In this document: positions 49,512-60,810 of the stretch, piece by piece
How the letters are laid out: the number at the start of each line of letters is the position of its first letter
Numbering within the stretch: the first letter of the stretch is position 1
Assembly (NCBI RefSeq): GCF_009708035.1
Contig: NZ_WMBQ01000001.1
Coordinates: forward strand, 1,989,501-2,053,500
Length of the DNA: 64,000 bases
Direction: 5' to 3'
DNA from: Hyphomicrobium album
GTDB taxonomy: Bacteria; Pseudomonadota; Alphaproteobacteria; Rhizobiales; Hyphomicrobiaceae
Notes under the pieces: generated by a model
Databases searched by the model: none
Told to the model about the DNA's origin: nothing
The model's input: the letters and a program-made list of their open reading frames with translations, nothing else
Program-made: the position numbers and the translations under genes

Positions 49512-52196
49512 CTAGAGCGAGCGCGTCACCGTCTCGATGGTGAAGCACTCGATGTGATCCCCGGCGCGGATGTCCTGGTAGTTGGCAAACGCCATACCGC
49601 ATTCCTGGCCGGCGGGCACTTCCTTCACCTCGTCCTTGAAGCGCTTCAGGGTCGAGAGCGTGCCCTCGTGGATCACGACGTCGTCGCGGATGAGGCGCAC
49701 CTTGGCGCCACGCTCGACCTTGCCTTCCGTGACGCGGCAGCCGGCGACCTTGCCGGTCTTCGAGATGTTGAACACCTCGAGGATCTCCGCCTTGCCCAGG
49801 TAGATCTCGCGAATGGTCGGTGCGAGGAGGCCCGACATCGCCGCTTTCACGTCGTCGACCAGATCGTAGATGATGTTGTAATAGCGGATCTGGATGCCAT
49901 CGCGCTCGGCGAGCGCTTTCGCCTGCGCGTTGGCGCGAACGTTGAAGCCGACGACGACGGCTTTCGACGCATTGGCCAGCGCCACGTCGGACTCGGTGAT
50001 GCCGCCGACGCCCGAGTGGACGATCTGCGCGGCGACCTCGTCGGTGCCGAGCTTGCGGAGCGAGCCGGCGATGGCTTCGACCGAACCCTGCACGTCGCCT
50101 TTGACCAGCAGCGTGAAGTCCTTGCGGCCAGTCTCCTTCAGAGACTGCATCATCTGCTCGAGCGTACGCGGCGTTCCCGCGGAACCCATCGTGTCGCGGC
50201 GTTTGCGTACGCGGTAGTCGGTGATCTCGCGGGCGCGGCCCTCGTTCTCGACGACGGCGAACTGATCGCCGGCTTCGGGAGCGGAATCGAAGCCGAGGAT
50301 CTCGACCGGAATGGATGGCCCGGCCTGCGGAACGTTGGCGCCCGTCTCGTCGATCAGGGCGCGCACGCGTCCCCACGCCATGCCGGCGACGACGATGTCG
50401 CCGACCTTCAGCGTGCCGCGCTGCACCAGCACCGTACCGACGGGACCGCGGCCACGCTCCAGCTTCGCCTCGACGACGATGCCTTCGGCCGACCGGTTCC
50501 GGTTGGCCTTGAGGTCGAGCATCTCGGCCTGCAGGTGGATGGCCTCGAGCAGCTTGTCGAGATTGGTGCGCTTCAGCGCCGATACCGGCACGTCCAGCGT
50601 TTCACCCGACATGCTCTCAACGACGATCTCGTGCTGCAGAAGTTCGGTGCGCACGCGGGTCGGATCGGCCTGCGGCTTGTCGATCTTGTTGATCGCTACG
50701 ATGATCGGCACGCCGGCCGCCTTGGCGTGATTGATGGCCTCGACGGTCTGCGGCATGACGCCGTCGTCGGCGGCAACGACGAGCACGACGATGTCCGTCA
50801 CCTTCGCACCGCGGGCCCGCATGGCGGTGAACGCCTCGTGGCCCGGCGTGTCGATGAACGTCACCTTATTGCCGGCGGGCGTCGTCACCTGGTAGGCGCC
50901 GATATGCTGCGTAATGCCGCCGGCCTCGCCCGAGACCACGTTGGTCTGGCGGATGGCGTCGAGCAGCGACGTCTTGCCGTGGTCGACGTGGCCCATGATC
51001 GTGACGATGGGAGCGCGGCTCTCCTGCACGCCTTCCTCGTCCTTCTCGCCGATGAAGCCGGTTTCGACGTCGGCCTCGGAAACGCGCTTGGGCGTATGGC
51101 CGAATTCCTGAACGATGAGCTCCGCCGTATCGACGTCGACCACATCGTTGATCTTGTGCATCGCGCCTTCTTTCATCAGGTACTTGATGACGTCGACGGC
51201 GCGTTCGGTCATGCGGTTGGCAAGCTCTTGGATGGTGATGACTTCCGGAATCACCACCTCGCGCACGATTTTCTCGCGCGACTGGGGAATGCCCATCGCC
51301 TTGAGCTTCTCGCGCTCGCGCTTGCGCTTCAAGGAAGCGAGCGAGCGTTCGCGCTGCTTCTCGTCGAAGGCGTTGTTGATCGTCAGCTTGACGCGCTCAC
51401 GCTTCTCGTCGGGCTTGGGTGTCGGCGTGCGTGTGGCGCCGAGCTTGTTGCGCGGACCACCTTTGGGGCCGCCGCGACCCTCCTCTTCCTCGTTGACCAT
51501 CGGCGCGCGCGCAACGCGCTTCGGAGGCTCGCCCTCCGGCTTGGCTCGTGAAGGGGTCGGAATGTCGATCTCGCGCGGCCGGCCGCCTTCGCGCGGCTGC
51601 AGCGCTGGATTGTAAGACGTGCGCGGGCGGGCACCGCCGTCGCCGCGCGGTCCGGCATCTCCGCTACGCTGCGGACGACCGGACTGATAGGGCGCGCGCG
51701 CTTCGGGCGCCCGTGCGGGCGGGGCGGCCGGCTCTTTCACTGGCGCCGACGTGGCAGCCTGCGGCGGAGGGGGAGGCGGAGCAGCGGCCGCGGCTTCCGC
51801 AGCGACAACTGCCGCGCGCTCGGCCCGTGCAATTTCCTCGATGCGCTCGACGTCGTTGCGTTCGCGCGCGGCGGCGAGAGCGCGTGCACGCGCATCGCGC
51901 TCCTCGGTGGAGAGACCGCGACCTGCCGGAGTGGACTCTTTGGCGGGGGCCGGCGCTTGCGGCTGCGCAGGCCGGCGCGCCACGGGCGCTTCGACGACAG
52001 GCGCTGCGGCCACAACCTCTGGCTCACCCGATCCGCCGAGCTTACGCGTTTTGCGCTTTTCGACGACAACCGACTTGGAACGGCCGTGGCTGAAATTCTG
52101 CCGGACATGGCCGCTCTCGACCGTCCGCTGCAGCGACAGCGGCTTGCGGCCGCCCCCGCGGAGGGTCTTGTCGGTGGTGTCCTTGGTTTCTGTCAT
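49512..52196 (-). CDS. infB: translation initiation factor IF-2
   Basis: The 894-residue GTPase places initiator tRNA on the 30S subunit. The N-terminal ~390 residues are Ala/Pro/Arg-rich and of low complexity, with long charged 'KRKREREK' stretches. The G domain has '[20 protein letters not shown]', '[15 protein letters not shown]' and 'VAINKIDKP'. The C-terminal domains II-IV end at '[18 protein letters not shown]'. The start at 52196 is the first ATG giving the usual '[20 protein letters not shown]' N-terminus. It is in the conserved rimP-nusA-ylxR-infB-rbfA operon. Confidence 0.98.
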   Translation of the reverse strand: MTETKDTTDKTLRGGGRKPLSLQRTVESGHVRQNFSHGRSKSVVVEKRKTRKLGGSGEPEVVAAAPVVEAPVARRPAQPQAPAPAKESTPAGRGLSTEERDARARALAAARERNDVERIEEIARAERAAVVAAEAAAAAPPPPPPQAATSAPVKEPAAPPARAPEARAPYQSGRPQRSGDAGPRGDGGARPRTSYNPALQPREGGRPREIDIPTPSRAKPEGEPPKRVARAPMVNEEEEGRGGPKGGPRNKLGATRTPTPKPDEKRERVKLTINNAFDEKQRERSLASLKRKREREKLKAMGIPQSREKIVREVVIPEVITIQELANRMTERAVDVIKYLMKEGAMHKINDVVDVDTAELIVQEFGHTPKRVSEADVETGFIGEKDEEGVQESRAPIVTIMGHVDHGKTSLLDAIRQTNVVSGEAGGITQHIGAYQVTTPAGNKVTFIDTPGHEAFTAMRARGAKVTDIVVLVVAADDGVMPQTVEAINHAKAAGVPIIVAINKIDKPQADPTRVRTELLQHEIVVESMSGETLDVPVSALKRTNLDKLLEAIHLQAEMLDLKANRNRSAEGIVVEAKLERGRGPVGTVLVQRGTLKVGDIVVAGMAWGRVRALIDETGANVPQAGPSIPVEILGFDSAPEAGDQFAVVENEGRAREITDYRVRKRRDTMGSAGTPRTLEQMMQSLKETGRKDFTLLVKGDVQGSVEAIAGSLRKLGTDEVAAQIVHSGVGGITESDVALANASKAVVVGFNVRANAQAKALAERDGIQIRYYNIIYDLVDDVKAAMSGLLAPTIREIYLGKAEILEVFNISKTGKVAGCRVTEGKVERGAKVRLIRDDVVIHEGTLSTLKRFKDEVKEVPAGQECGMAFANYQDIRAGDHIECFTIETVTRSL

Positions 52197-52235
52197 GCTC
52201 TTCTCGTTGAACTCCGAAAACCTGCATTCCTGCAC

Positions 52236-52877
52236 TCAGGATGCGCTCAAGCCCGACCGATAGCGCCTTAAGCGCTCGGCCTGGCTTAGAAACCGTATCG
52301 TGGCTCCGCCTTGTATGAGGCCAGCATGTACCACATTTGACCGGCCGATGGCCAAGCTCAATTCTTCGATGGTGAGCCAATCAACAATAGGCGCATCCCG
52401 ACCCTTATCTCGTTGAATTGCCGCGAACTTAGCGTCGAGCTTGCGGCGCCCCTCGGGGCTTCCGTCAGTGCCGTGCAGAAGCGCCACAGCTCGCCCGCCG
52501 TCGAGAAGTTTCTCGACCTTCTCGGCTCCGGTTGAGAGGAGACCGGCCTTGTTGGCCAGCGACAATGCGTTGAGGAGACGCTCCACAAATAGTGCTTCGA
52601 GCGTCGCCGGCAAGTCCGGACTGACATTCACCTGCCGCTTGAGGCTCTTGGCGAAGGCGTTGCCCTTCACCGCCGCCTCGATCGCCGCCCGCTCGCTCGT
52701 CACCCAGACGCCGCGACCGGGAAGCTTGCGGTTGATGTCCGGAACGATCGTGCCGGACGGATCGGCGACGAAGCGGATCAGGTCGTCGGGCGGAAGCTCG
52801 CGGCGCGTGACGATGCAGCGGCGGAGCGGGCCCCGCACGTCACCGTCGTCCACGTCGTCAAGCGGCACTGCGCCCAA
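52236..52877 (-). CDS. YlxR-family RNA-binding protein (DUF448 plus L7Ae-like part)
   Basis: The 213-residue protein begins with the YlxR nucleic-acid-binding domain ('PLRRCIVTRRELPPDDLIRF', 'LPGRGVWVTSERAAIEAAVK'). A second part has an L7Ae-like pattern ('NALSLANKAGLLSTGAEKVE'). It sits between nusA and infB, as in most bacteria, and likely takes part in transcription-translation control. The start appears to be a TTG at 52877; no ATG is available in frame upstream before the nusA stop region, so the exact start is uncertain. Confidence 0.92.
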   Translation of the reverse strand: MGAVPLDDVDDGDVRGPLRRCIVTRRELPPDDLIRFVADPSGTIVPDINRKLPGRGVWVTSERAAIEAAVKGNAFAKSLKRQVNVSPDLPATLEALFVERLLNALSLANKAGLLSTGAEKVEKLLDGGRAVALLHGTDGSPEGRRKLDAKFAAIQRDKGRDAPIVDWLTIEELSLAIGRSNVVHAGLIQGGATIRFLSQAERLRRYRSGLSAS

Positions 52878-52909
52878 TCCGATGTTCCTCTCGCCGATGG
52901 CATTTCCGT

Positions 52910-54583
52910 CTAACCTTGGGCGGCGGTATCGGTGCCGCCCTCGGCCGACGCCTCGCCGTCACCTGCCTCTTCGCCGACTTCCTCGCCAGCTTCTTCAGCC
53001 GCCGCCGGCTGCAGGTCTTCGGCCTTGATCCAACCGGCGAGCACGCGCGCCGACATGATCATCTCCTCGGCCTCCTTGCGGCCGATCTCGAAGCCTTCCA
53101 GCACGCCCTTGTGGCGCACCGGCTCGGCATCCTTTTCCTTTTTGCGCTCGGTCCAGCCGACGAGATCGTCAGTAGCGCAGTCGGCGAGATCCTCCAGCGT
53201 CTTCACGCCGTTCTCGCCCATCGCCACCATCATCGCGGTGGTGACGCCCTGAACTTTGGCAATCTCGTCCGCCACGCCGAGCTCGCGGCGCTTCGCGTCG
53301 CGATCGGCTTCCTGCTTCTCGAGATATTCGCGCGCACGCGTCTGGATCTCGTTCGCCGTGTGCTCATCGAAGCCCTCGATGTGGGCAATCTCCGACAGGT
53401 CGACAAAGGCGACTTCCTCGATCGAGGCGAAGCCTTCGGTGACTAGCAGCTGGGCGATGACCTCGTCGACGTCGAGAGCCTCCATGAGCATGTTGGAGCG
53501 CTCGGAGAACTCTTTCTGGCGGCGCTCGGACTCTTCCTGCTCGGTCAGGATGTCGATGTCCCAGCCGGTGAGCTGCGAGGCGAGGCGCACGTTCTGGCCG
53601 CGGCGGCCGATGGCCAGCGATAGCTGGCTCTCAGGCACGACGACCTCGATGCGGTTGGAATCCTCGTCGAGCACGACCTTGGTAACCTCGGCCGGCGCGA
53701 GTGCGTTGACGATGAAGCTCGCCGCATCCGGGTTCCACTGGATGATGTCGACCTTCTCGCCTTGCAGCTCGTTGACGACGGCCTGCACGCGGCTGCCGCG
53801 CATGCCGACGCAGGCGCCGACGGGATCAATCGAGGAATCCTTGGAAATAACGGCGATCTTGGCGCGGCTGCCGGGGTCACGGGCGACCGACTTGATCTCG
53901 ACGACGCCGTCGTAGATCTCCGGCACTTCCTGCGCGAAGAGCTTCGACATGAACTCCGGCCGGGCGCGCGACAGGAAGATCTGCGGGCCGCGCGGCTCGC
54001 GGGAAACATTGTAGATGTAGGCGCGGATGCGATCGCCATAGCGCACGTTCTCGCGCGGGATCATCTCGTCGCGGCGGATGATGCCCTCGGCGCGGCCCAG
54101 GTCGACGATGACGTTGCCGTACTCGACACGCTTCACTGTGCCGTTGACGATCTCGCCGATGCGATCCTTGTACTCGCTATAGTGGCGCTCGCGCTCGGCC
54201 TCCCGCACCTTTTGCACGATGACCTGCTTGGCGTTCTGCGCGGCGACGCGGCCGAAATCCAAGGGCGGCAGCGGCTCGGCGATGAGGTCGCCAATCTTGG
54301 CGTCCTCGTTGCGGCGCTGCGCGTCTTCCAGCGTGATCTGCGTCGAATCGTTCTCGACGCTCTCGACCACTGCCAGCACGCGTGACAGGCGCGCCTCACC
54401 GGTCTTCGGGTCGATCTCGCAGCGGATGTCGTTTTCGGCTCCGTAGCGCGACTTCGCCGCCTTCTGGATCGCGTCCTCCATCGCCTCGATGACGATCTTG
54501 CGGTCGATCGCCTTCTCGCGCGCGACCGCCTCGGCGATCTGCAGGAGTTCCAATCTGTTTGCGCTGACGCCGGCCATTGCCAT
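52910..54583 (-). CDS. nusA: transcription termination/antitermination factor NusA
   Basis: The 557-residue factor binds RNA polymerase and nascent RNA. In order: the N-terminal domain ('[19 protein letters not shown]'), the S1 domain ('[20 protein letters not shown]'), two KH domains ('[20 protein letters not shown]', '[19 protein letters not shown]'), two helix-hairpin-helix repeats and an acidic tail ('[20 protein letters not shown]'). The ATG follows GGAGGA with good spacing. It is second in the operon, 5 bases after rimP. Confidence 0.98.
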   Translation of the reverse strand: MAMAGVSANRLELLQIAEAVAREKAIDRKIVIEAMEDAIQKAAKSRYGAENDIRCEIDPKTGEARLSRVLAVVESVENDSTQITLEDAQRRNEDAKIGDLIAEPLPPLDFGRVAAQNAKQVIVQKVREAERERHYSEYKDRIGEIVNGTVKRVEYGNVIVDLGRAEGIIRRDEMIPRENVRYGDRIRAYIYNVSREPRGPQIFLSRARPEFMSKLFAQEVPEIYDGVVEIKSVARDPGSRAKIAVISKDSSIDPVGACVGMRGSRVQAVVNELQGEKVDIIQWNPDAASFIVNALAPAEVTKVVLDEDSNRIEVVVPESQLSLAIGRRGQNVRLASQLTGWDIDILTEQEESERRQKEFSERSNMLMEALDVDEVIAQLLVTEGFASIEEVAFVDLSEIAHIEGFDEHTANEIQTRAREYLEKQEADRDAKRRELGVADEIAKVQGVTTAMMVAMGENGVKTLEDLADCATDDLVGWTERKKEKDAEPVRHKGVLEGFEIGRKEAEEMIMSARVLAGWIKAEDLQPAAAEEAGEEVGEEAGDGEASAEGGTDTAAQG

Positions 54584-54588
54584 GGTAC

Positions 54589-55194
54589 TTAGTCCTCCTC
54601 GCTGTCCGTCTCAGGAGCCTCGGCCCCGTCGGACAATTCATTGCTGTTCTTTCCGCGGCGCAGGGCCTCGCGGATCAATTCGTCGGTCAGCACCAGGCGC
54701 GCCTCGCCGACCAGTGCCATTGGAATACCGATGATGTTGCGTCCGGCTTCGCCGAGATCGACTTCGATGCGAACCTCGCCGTCCGCGAAGCCCTCGAGCA
54801 TCCCCCGGAAACGCTTGCGGCCGTCGATCGGCTGCTTCACTTCGATTTTCGCCTCGTAGCCGGACCAGACCTCGAAGTCCGACGGGCGCACGAGCGGCCG
54901 GTCGATCCCCGGAGACGAAACCTCCAGGTGGTAGCTGCCGGCGATCGGATCGTGCACGTCCAAGAGCGGTGAAATCTCCTTCGAGATGGCTTCGCAGTCG
55001 GCAATCGTCAGAGTGCCGTCGGGGCGCTCGGCCATGATCTGCAGTGTCTTGCCCTCGCGTCCCGACACGGCGACGCGCACAAGGCGGAAACCGCTGCCGC
55101 TGAGAGCCGGCTCGATGAGCTCGGCAACCCGCGCGGCTGCGCCACTTTCCACGATGAAACGGTCGCCCAAGGCGCCGTCGTCGCCTGCGTGCAT
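54589..55194 (-). CDS. rimP: ribosome maturation factor RimP
   Basis: The 201-residue protein assists 30S assembly. Characteristic segments are '[20 protein letters not shown]', '[20 protein letters not shown]' and '[19 protein letters not shown]'. It is the first gene of the nusA-infB operon; the promoter should lie in 55195-55241, just downstream (on the minus strand) of the trmB terminator. The C-terminus is acidic. Confidence 0.96.
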   Translation of the reverse strand: MHAGDDGALGDRFIVESGAAARVAELIEPALSGSGFRLVRVAVSGREGKTLQIMAERPDGTLTIADCEAISKEISPLLDVHDPIAGSYHLEVSSPGIDRPLVRPSDFEVWSGYEAKIEVKQPIDGRKRFRGMLEGFADGEVRIEVDLGEAGRNIIGIPMALVGEARLVLTDELIREALRRGKNSNELSDGAEAPETDSEED

Positions 55195-55241
55195 CTTAGA
55201 AGTGTTTCCGGCCAGTTTTGCCCGATCGGCTACGCCAATAC

Positions 55242-55269
55242 AAAAAGAGCGGACCGCGAGGGCCCACTC
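55242..55269 (-). terminator. intrinsic terminator after trmB
   Basis: On the minus strand GAGTGGGCC and GGTCCGCTC pair (two G-U pairs) around CTCGC, followed by TTTTT. It separates the metK-trmB transcript from the rimP-nusA operon. Confidence 0.8.
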
Positions 55270-55345
55270 CTGATAGTTGAGATGATCATGAGCAGCAGAA
55301 TATTACGGGATCGTGACTAGGGTTTCAAGGGGGGATGGGTCCGGC

Positions 55346-56086
55346 TCAGGGGCGGTCCGTCCGCGCAAATCGTAAATAATAGCGCCGCCGGCCTTCGCGC
55401 TCGGCCTTCGCCTCATAGCGGGTGGGGGGCCAATCGGGCCCGCGCTCGCGCCAATCCTGCGGTCCAGCCGCCTGCCAGGCGAACGCCGCATGGCCACGAA
55501 ACGCCAGCAAGATCGTACGCAGGTAGTCCCCGATGTCGGTGGCAATCCGGAGCTCCGCACCGGGCCGCATGACGCGTGCCAGCTCATCCAGGAGAGGGGG
55601 GTTGATCAGCCGCCGCTTCACGTGCCGTTTCTTCGGCCAGGGATCTGGGAACAGGATGAACGCCCGGGTGAGCGAGGCGGGCGGCAGCCAGCGCAACACG
55701 GCGCGCGCGTCCTCGCTGCTCACCCTCACATTGGCAAGCTGGCCCTCGTCGATCGCCGACAGCACCTTGACGACGCCGTCCGCGAACACCTCGCAGCCGA
55801 TGATGCCGACGTCCGGGTTGGCGCGCGCCTGCCACACGAGATGCTCGCCGCCGCCGAAGCCGATCTCCAGCCACGTTTGCGCCGGCGCGGACGGAAATAG
55901 CGCCGCGAGGGCGGGCGGCGGCGGATCGGTGAGGGCCAGAGACAGCTTGGGCAGCACGTCGTCGAGCAAATGCTGCTGACGCGCGCTCAGCTTGCGGCCG
56001 CGGCGGCGTCCGAACGATCGCAACTCATGGGATGGCTCGGGCTGACGCTCGCCACCGGCCTCAGGCAGCGGCCTTCTTGATCGCAT
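55346..56086 (-). CDS. trmB: tRNA (guanine(46)-N7)-methyltransferase
   Basis: The 246-residue SAM-dependent enzyme makes m7G46 in tRNA variable loops. '[20 protein letters not shown]', '[16 protein letters not shown]', '[20 protein letters not shown]' and '[20 protein letters not shown]' are diagnostic. I use the ATG at 56086, which overlaps the end of metK by 26 bases and leaves a basic '[16 protein letters not shown]' leader; a longer frame upstream adds an unrelated stretch. It is the last gene of its transcript, ending before the terminator at 55242-55269. Confidence 0.95.
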   Translation of the reverse strand: MRSRRPLPEAGGERQPEPSHELRSFGRRRGRKLSARQQHLLDDVLPKLSLALTDPPPPALAALFPSAPAQTWLEIGFGGGEHLVWQARANPDVGIIGCEVFADGVVKVLSAIDEGQLANVRVSSEDARAVLRWLPPASLTRAFILFPDPWPKKRHVKRRLINPPLLDELARVMRPGAELRIATDIGDYLRTILLAFRGHAAFAWQAAGPQDWRERGPDWPPTRYEAKAEREGRRRYYLRFARTDRP

Positions 56087-57269
56087 CGGCAAGGTCGGTT
56101 TTCTCCCAGGAGAAACCGCCGTCCGCATCGGGCGCGCGCCCGAAGTGGCCGTAGGCTGAGGTGCGCGCATAGATCGGCTTGTTGAGGTTCAAGTGCGTGC
56201 GGATCCCGCGCGGCGACAAATCCATCGCTTCGCCCAGCACCCTCTCGAGCGTCGCCTCGTCGACTTTGCCGGTGCCGTGCGTGTCGACGTAGATCGACAG
56301 CGGCTTGGCGACGCCGATGGCGTAGGAGAGCTGGATGGTGCAGCGGTCCGCGAGACCGGCCGCGACAACGTTCTTGGCGAGGTAGCGCGCCGCATAAGCG
56401 GCCGAGCGGTCGACCTTCGTCGGGTCCTTGCCTGAAAACGCGCCGCCGCCGTGCGGAGCCGCGCCGCCATATGTGTCGACGATGATCTTGCGGCCCGTGA
56501 GGCCCGTGTCACCGTCTGGGCCGCCGATGAAGAACTTGCCCGTCGGGTTGATGTGCCAGATCGTCTCCTTGCCGATCCAGCCGTCGGGCAGCGTCTTGCG
56601 GACGTACGGCTCGATGATGTCGCGCACCTGCTTCGACGACAGGTCCTCGACGATGTGCTGGTGCGAAACGACGATCTGCGTGACGCCGACCGGCTTGCCA
56701 TCCTCGTATCGAACGGTGACCTGGCTCTTGGAATCCGGGCCGAGCTGGGCGGCGTCGCCGACCTTGTCCTTACGCGCCCGCGCCAAATTCTGAAGGATCT
56801 TGTGGCTGTAGTAGATGGGCGCCGGCATCAGCTCGGGCGTATCGCTGCAGGCATAACCGAACATGATGCCCTGGTCGCCTGCGCCTTCTTCCTTGTTGGT
56901 CGGCTGCTTGGCGTCGACACCGGCGGCGATATCCGCCGACTGACCGTGCAGGAGCACCTCGATGTTGCAGTTGGCCCAGTGGAAGCCATCTTGCTCATAG
57001 CCGATGTCCTTGATGGCCTTGCGGGCCACGTCCTGGATCATGGCTACGGTCACGGTCTTGGGGGTGTTCGAATACTCGCCCGCAATCACGACGCGCTGCG
57101 TCGTCGCCATTGTCTCGCAGGCGGCGCGGATCGCCCACGGATCGAGACCGGCGGCTAGACTTTCGCGGTAGAAGGTGTCGACCACCTCGTCGGAGATGCG
57201 ATCGCACACCTTGTCCGGATGGCCCTCGGAGACGGACTCACTCGTGAACAAGTAGGATTTGCGTGCCAC
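56061..57269 (-). CDS. metK: S-adenosylmethionine synthetase
   Basis: The 402-residue enzyme makes SAM from methionine and ATP. '[20 protein letters not shown]', '[20 protein letters not shown]', '[20 protein letters not shown]' and '[20 protein letters not shown]' are signature segments. The start is GTG at 57267-57269, preceded by GGGGG. The length and domains are normal. A small XRE-type regulator gene precedes it in the same direction, as in other Rhizobiales. Confidence 0.98.
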   Translation of the reverse strand: MARKSYLFTSESVSEGHPDKVCDRISDEVVDTFYRESLAAGLDPWAIRAACETMATTQRVVIAGEYSNTPKTVTVAMIQDVARKAIKDIGYEQDGFHWANCNIEVLLHGQSADIAAGVDAKQPTNKEEGAGDQGIMFGYACSDTPELMPAPIYYSHKILQNLARARKDKVGDAAQLGPDSKSQVTVRYEDGKPVGVTQIVVSHQHIVEDLSSKQVRDIIEPYVRKTLPDGWIGKETIWHINPTGKFFIGGPDGDTGLTGRKIIVDTYGGAAPHGGGAFSGKDPTKVDRSAAYAARYLAKNVVAAGLADRCTIQLSYAIGVAKPLSIYVDTHGTGKVDEATLERVLGEAMDLSPRGIRTHLNLNKPIYARTSAYGHFGRAPDADGGFSWEKTDLADAIKKAAA

Positions 57270-57423
57270 TCGAGGCCCCCGTGAGCTTCAGATCGCGAAA
57301 AACGCCGGGGTTGTCTCAAGCTTTGCCTATTGGGTCAAGGACGGTCTAGGCGCGGAGCGGACAACGGGGGTTCACCGGCTGCTGCGGCGCGTTGGCACGC
57401 TGGGATCGCCGGCCAACGCAGCC

Positions 57424-57882
57424 CTATTCGGTAACCGTATCGCCAGCAAAAGCACGCACGAGATCGACGATCGAGCGCCGTACCCGCGGATCGGTGATGC
57501 GGGCGAATGCCTTGTTGAGCTCCAGGCCTTCGCGGCTGCCGAGGAACTCGACCGCGTAGCTCTCGGCCGGACGCTCGGCGAAGCCGCCCGCCGCGGTGCC
57601 CGCGACCGCCAGCTCCTCGTAGAAGAACTGCACCGGCACGCCGAGGACCTGCGAAAGGTCAAACAGGCGGCTGGCGCCGATTCTGTTGATGCCTTTCTCG
57701 TACTTCTGGATCTGCTGGAAGGTGAGGCCGAGATGCTCACCCAGTTTTTCTTGGCTCATACCGAGCAGCATGCGGCGCAGCCGCACACGGGCGCCGACGT
57801 GTACATCGACGGGGTTTGCGCGGCGCGAGCTGCTGCTGCGCTCTTCGGTCTCTGACTCTTCCAGACCGCGATCTCTCGACAT
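57424..57882 (-). CDS. XRE-family helix-turn-helix regulator
   Basis: The 152-residue protein has an N-terminal Cro/CI DNA-binding domain ('RRMLLGMSQEKLGEHLGLTF', 'QQIQKYEKGINRIGASRLF'). A C-terminal helical part of unknown ligand specificity follows ('KAFARITDPRVRRSIVDLVR'). It lies between lnt and metK in the same direction, a layout conserved in Rhizobiales. A role in controlling metK or its own operon is plausible but not shown. The start at 57882 follows the last upstream in-frame Met that keeps the domain intact; a Met 20 codons upstream is also possible. Confidence 0.9.
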   Translation of the reverse strand: MSRDRGLEESETEERSSSSRRANPVDVHVGARVRLRRMLLGMSQEKLGEHLGLTFQQIQKYEKGINRIGASRLFDLSQVLGVPVQFFYEELAVAGTAAGGFAERPAESYAVEFLGSREGLELNKAFARITDPRVRRSIVDLVRAFAGDTVTE

Positions 57883-58026
57883 CCTTGTTACCTTAATCCC
57901 GCCGCTGATTTTGCACGTTTTGATTGCGGGTTTTTCCCCCACTCTCGCGGAGTTCTTGGAGGTCCCTACCCTCAGAGTGCTGCTTTATGACGGCTGACCT
58001 CGGCAAGAACAACAACCAAATTGTCT

Positions 58027-59718
58027 CTAATCGGTCCGGCGGTTGTAGAGCATAAACACTACACCCAGGAAGATCAGGAGTAGACCTACAAAAGTACAAT
58101 CCCCCAGCTTAGCGTAAACGGGCGCCGCTATAGACGAAGGTACTCCACTGTCCAGATTGCCGCGGGCGTTAAGTGTGAGCATTGCGACAACTCGACCAGT
58201 GCCGTCGACAATTGCGGAAACGCCGTTATTTGCCGACCGAATAATCGGAAGTCCTTCTTCAACGGCACGAACTCGAGTTTGGTGGAAATGCTGCCAGGGT
58301 CCGGTCGTGTCGCCGAACCAGCCATCGTTGGTGACATTGATCAGAAGCCCGGGACGCTGTCCGCCCTGGACAATAGCGGCAGGGAAAACCGCCTCGTAGC
58401 AGATCAGCCCCAGCGCCGGGGGTAGTCCGGGGATCTTGAGCAAGGGCCGGGGCGTGGCGCCGATCGAGAACCCACCGCGCCAGCGGGTGAGCTGCTCCAG
58501 CCCAATACTCTCGAGCAGGCCCTGCATCGGCAGATACTCGCCGAAGGGGACGAGATGGATCTTGTCGTAGATTTGCTCGAGGTTGCCCTTGTCGCCGAAG
58601 ACCATAAGGCTGTTGTAGCCCTCGCGAACTAGGTCCGGCTCGGGTGCTGGCCTGTGCTTCAACCGCAGCGCACCCGACAGGAGCTGCGTGCCGTCGGGTA
58701 GCAATTCGCCGATAGCCGCCAGCGCCTCGGGCTGCTCCAGCGGCAGGAACGGCATGGCGGCTTCCGGCCAGATGAGATGGGTGACGCCGGCCAGATTATC
58801 GACCCGGCCCGCGGGATCGCGGCGCGACAGCGAGAGCTGGTCCTCAAAGATCTGCCGCTGCAGCTCGGGACGCCACTTGTCGCGCTGCGGCACGCTCGCC
58901 TGGACGATGCGCACGCGCACGCCTTCCAGCATCGGGGCGTTGTTCTCCGCCAGGCGCCAGGTGCCGAGCGTATAGAGGGTGACCAACGGAACGACGGCGA
59001 GGAGACCGGCGCGCAGAACGCGCCTGCTAGGCGCGCCCTGGCCCACATCGGCCAGGATGACGAACGGGCCGGCGAAGATGGCGACGCAAAGCAACGTCAG
59101 TCCGTAGATGCCGAACACGGATGCGGACTGCATCAGCGGCAGCGGCCACGTCAGGGCGTAGCCGAGCACGCTCCAAGGGAAGCCGGTGAGCACGTGCCCG
59201 CGCAGCCACTCGGCAATCCCGAGGGTCACGGCGAGCACCAACGCGCGCCCCATACCCGGTACCCACGCAAGCCGCGCGGCGCCGGCGGCAAGCGCCGTGA
59301 ACAGGGCAAGCCCCGCCGGCAGCAGCAGGACCGCGAAGGGCATCAGCCAGGCAAACTTGTCGGCTTCGACGAGAAAGGCCTCGCCGATCCAGAACAGACC
59401 GAGCAGGAAATAGCCGAAGCCGAACCACCACCCGGCACTGGCGGCCCGCAGGAAGAGCCCGCGGCGCGACGGACCCGCGGCAGCCGCGCCATCTATCAGC
59501 CAGACGAGTACGGGCAGCGTGACGAACAATACCGGCGACAGGAAGAACGGCGCCATCGCGGCGGCCGACACGCCGCCGGCCAGGAAGGCGACGCCCGCGC
59601 GCCGCCAACCGCGAAGCTGGGTGATCGTAACGGAGAGGCGTTCGACTGCATCTGCGAAACGCGTCGCGAAGGCTGAACCGGTTCGCCCTCGCTCCGCGGA
59701 TGCCGCAGCCAGCGTCAC
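58027..59718 (-). CDS. lnt: apolipoprotein N-acyltransferase
   Basis: The 563-residue inner-membrane enzyme adds the third acyl chain to lipoproteins. About seven hydrophobic segments are followed by a periplasmic nitrilase-like domain with the triad Glu ('LIWPEAAMPFLPLEQ'), Lys ('YDKIHLVPFGEYLPM') and Cys ('LGLICYEAVFPAA'). Its 5' end overlaps the stop of the corC gene by 4 bases. The C-terminal hydrophobic segment is present. Length is in the upper normal range. Confidence 0.95.
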   Translation of the reverse strand: MTLAAASAERGRTGSAFATRFADAVERLSVTITQLRGWRRAGVAFLAGGVSAAAMAPFFLSPVLFVTLPVLVWLIDGAAAAGPSRRGLFLRAASAGWWFGFGYFLLGLFWIGEAFLVEADKFAWLMPFAVLLLPAGLALFTALAAGAARLAWVPGMGRALVLAVTLGIAEWLRGHVLTGFPWSVLGYALTWPLPLMQSASVFGIYGLTLLCVAIFAGPFVILADVGQGAPSRRVLRAGLLAVVPLVTLYTLGTWRLAENNAPMLEGVRVRIVQASVPQRDKWRPELQRQIFEDQLSLSRRDPAGRVDNLAGVTHLIWPEAAMPFLPLEQPEALAAIGELLPDGTQLLSGALRLKHRPAPEPDLVREGYNSLMVFGDKGNLEQIYDKIHLVPFGEYLPMQGLLESIGLEQLTRWRGGFSIGATPRPLLKIPGLPPALGLICYEAVFPAAIVQGGQRPGLLINVTNDGWFGDTTGPWQHFHQTRVRAVEEGLPIIRSANNGVSAIVDGTGRVVAMLTLNARGNLDSGVPSSIAAPVYAKLGDCTFVGLLLIFLGVVFMLYNRRTD

Positions 59719-60785
59719 GCTTTGCTCGCGCCGGCGGCCGACGGCTCCAGGGCGCGCGGCTGATGGATCTTCACCTTCTTGAGACGGCGCGCATCGGCAT
59801 CGAGCACCTCGAGCTCCAGACCGCTCGGGTGGCGCACGAGCTCACCGCGGACCGGAACGCGGCCCAACAGCGAGAACATCAATCCGCCGAGCGTGTCGAT
59901 GTCCTCTTCCTCTTCGGGCTTCAACAGCTTGATGCCGAGATGCTCTTCGAGCTGCTTGATGGGCGTGCGCGCCGAGGCGACGAGACCGACTTTCGGCTCG
60001 GTGACGATGTAAGCCGCCTCCGCCACGTCGTGCTCGTCCTCGATGTCGCCGACGATCTGCTCGACGAGATCCTCGATGGTGACGAGGCCGTCGGTGCCGC
60101 CGTACTCGTCGACGACCAGCGCCATGTGGATGCGCGTCGTCTGCATGCGAATGAGGAGGTTCGTCACCGGCATGGAGGGTGGCACGTAGAGCACGGGCCG
60201 GCGAATCTTCGCCGAGGTGATCGGACGGGAAAGATCGATGCGGCCAAACTCGAGGTGCGAAGGCAGCGGGGCCGCTGGCTTGCCGCTGCTCTCGATGTCG
60301 CCATCCTCAGGGCCGCCCGGAGCAACGGCGATGCGTGTGTTGACCGTGTCGTCGCCGGCCTCGCGCGTCAGCCAGCGGAACAGATCCTTCACGTGGATCA
60401 TACCGCGCGGGTCGTCGAGGGTTTCGCTGAACAGCGGAATGCGCGAGACGCCGGCTTCGCCGAAGGTGCGCAGCAGCTCGCCGAGCGTGTCGCTCTCCTC
60501 CAGGGCGATGATGTCGGCACGCGGAACCATGATGTCGTCGACCCGCAGTCCACCGAAGCGCAGAAGCCGGCGCAGCATCTCTCGCTCTTCGGTCGAGAAT
60601 GCGGCCTCTTCCGCCTCTGCCTCGCCGCGCAGATCCGCCTCGAGCATTTCGCGCAAGCTCGGTGAGCGCAGGCCAATGCGGCTCAGGAGTGCATTGAGAA
60701 GGCTCTGCGTCCCGGTGGCGAGCGGCTCTCCGCCTGCGGGAGCGCTGGTCTCGGTCGGTTCCTTGGGTACGTGTGCGTTGCTCAT
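59715..60785 (-). CDS. corC: CBS-domain and transporter-associated domain protein (CorC/YbeX type)
   Basis: The 356-residue cytoplasmic protein has a pair of CBS domains ('[20 protein letters not shown]', '[20 protein letters not shown]' and '[20 protein letters not shown]') and a C-terminal CorC_HlyC domain ('[20 protein letters not shown]'). It lacks the DUF21 membrane region. Family members are linked to magnesium/cobalt efflux; the exact role is uncertain. It is in the conserved miaB-phoH-ybeY-corC-lnt order. Confidence 0.93.
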   Translation of the reverse strand: MSNAHVPKEPTETSAPAGGEPLATGTQSLLNALLSRIGLRSPSLREMLEADLRGEAEAEEAAFSTEEREMLRRLLRFGGLRVDDIMVPRADIIALEESDTLGELLRTFGEAGVSRIPLFSETLDDPRGMIHVKDLFRWLTREAGDDTVNTRIAVAPGGPEDGDIESSGKPAAPLPSHLEFGRIDLSRPITSAKIRRPVLYVPPSMPVTNLLIRMQTTRIHMALVVDEYGGTDGLVTIEDLVEQIVGDIEDEHDVAEAAYIVTEPKVGLVASARTPIKQLEEHLGIKLLKPEEEEDIDTLGGLMFSLLGRVPVRGELVRHPSGLELEVLDADARRLKKVKIHQPRALEPSAAGASKA

Positions 60786-60810
60786 ATTTCTTGCTGGATG
60801 TTTAGGGGGA

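Noticed and set aside
51548-52093. Long open frames opposite the N-terminal part of infB
   Set aside because: They are antisense shadows of the low-complexity Arg/Ala/Pro-rich leader of IF-2, typical of GC-rich DNA.
57270-57423. Possible SAM-responsive RNA before metK
   Set aside because: I could not fold the region into a SAM-II or SAM/SAH consensus; only unspecific GC pairing is seen.
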